Source of the DNA: Paenibacillus endophyticus
Lineage (GTDB): Bacteria > Bacillota > Bacilli > Paenibacillales > Paenibacillaceae
DNA: 64,000 bases
NCBI RefSeq assembly: GCF_014192395.1
Contig: NZ_JACHXW010000028.1
Span: 1-64,000, forward strand
Direction of reading: 5' to 3'
In this document: positions 63,683-64,000 of the stretch, in pieces
Layout: every line of letters starts with the position of its first letter
Position numbering within the stretch: position 1 is the stretch's first letter
The notes under the pieces: model-generated
What the model saw: only the letters and a program-made list of their open reading frames with translations
Told to the model about the DNA's origin: nothing
Database searches by the model: none
Program-made: the position numbers and the translations under genes

Positions 63683-64000
63683 TTACAGACCTTTGCTTGC
63701 GATATAAGCAGCAAGATCAACTACGCGGTTCGAGTAGCCCCACTCGTTGTCGTACCATGAGATAACTTTAACCATGTTGCCTTCAACAACCATAGTCGAA
63801 AGACCATCGATTGTGGAAGAAGCAGGGTCGCTATTGTAGTCGCTTGATACAAGCGGCAATTCGTTGTAGTTCAAGATGCCTTTAAGAGGACCGTCAGCAG
63901 CTTCTTTCAATGCTGCGTTCACTTCTTCTACCGTTACATTTACTTTAAGCTCAGCAACAAGGTCTGTTACGGATACGTTAGGTGTAGGAACACGCATAGC
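63683..64000 (-). CDS. gap: Glyceraldehyde-3-phosphate dehydrogenase, C-terminal part
   Basis: About 105 residues are visible; the frame runs off the right edge, so the N-terminal NAD domain and catalytic Cys are not seen. MRVPTPNVSVTDLVAEL and VKVISWYDNEWGYSNRVVDL are diagnostic. It oxidises and phosphorylates glyceraldehyde 3-phosphate. It is the first glycolytic gene of the run; an upstream cggR regulator, usual in Bacillales, would lie outside. Confidence 0.95.
   Translation of the reverse strand, partial: AMRVPTPNVSVTDLVAELKVNVTVEEVNAALKEAADGPLKGILNYNELPLVSSDYNSDPASSTIDGLSTMVVEGNMVKVISWYDNEWGYSNRVVDLAAYIASKGL

Overview
The window looks like a chromosome segment of an endospore-forming Gram-positive bacterium of the Paenibacillus type. 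The reasons are two S-layer-homology (SLH) surface proteins, a spoVB gene, three YesM/YesN-type two-component systems placed next to lipoprotein-dependent sugar ABC transporters, an ssrA tag reading GKQQTNYAFAA, strong AGGAGG-like ribosome sites and frequent TTG starts. No rRNA, tRNA, CRISPR array or complete mobile element was seen. The left edge carries the last 41 codons of an IS30-type transposase.

Region 1 (about 1-15,000) is accessory. It holds a VanZ-like membrane protein, a secreted SLH protein with GLUG motifs and three 170-residue tandem repeats, and a 1459-residue pseudokinase/ATPase/GAF/LuxR regulator. Next come an unknown protein and a protein with an N-terminal LQLQQMIGNRA segment like that of extracellular contractile injection system (eCIS) associated cargo, apparently starting at ATT. 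spoVB and a small Ser/Thr-kinase-like gene preceded by a micro-ORF and a hairpin over its ribosome site complete the region. Copies of an intergenic repeat (core ATCCTGCC...TTAATGAA, often with a TGGAGCAG hairpin) lie in the gaps.

Region 2 (15,058-42,355, all minus strand) is a double fructan-utilisation island. Cluster A (15,779-23,823) encodes an atypical cytoplasmic GH32 enzyme, a binding lipoprotein, two permeases and a YesM/YesN pair; a decayed response-regulator gene lies just beyond it. Cluster B (24,009-42,355) encodes a 2225-residue SLH-anchored GH32 enzyme with six CBM66-like modules, a binding lipoprotein, a second YesM/YesN pair, a cytoplasmic GH32 enzyme, a membrane-anchored GH32 with a BIG2 domain, two permeases and a PfkB-type sugar kinase. 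The inferred flow is surface cleavage of levan or inulin, import of oligofructosides, cytoplasmic hydrolysis to fructose and phosphorylation. cre-like sites suggest CcpA catabolite control.

Region 3 (42,400-51,600) is a gene graveyard followed by a third transporter cluster. The graveyard holds a GH32 C-terminal relic on the plus strand, a frameshifted LacI gene fused to a histidine-kinase tail, and a 5'-truncated GH42 gene with two frameshifts. Cluster C (45,433-51,506) has two Lpl-type permeases, a binding lipoprotein and a YesM/YesN pair, but the only hydrolase beside it is the dead GH42.

Region 4 (51,700-64,000) is conserved core: ssrA and smpB, cutC, a cold-shock gene with an inverted repeat in its leader, rnr with a long Gly/Arg-rich tail, secG, a TIM-barrel isomerase-like gene, and the glycolytic run gap-pgk-tpiA-gpmI-eno on the minus strand (gap runs off the right edge).
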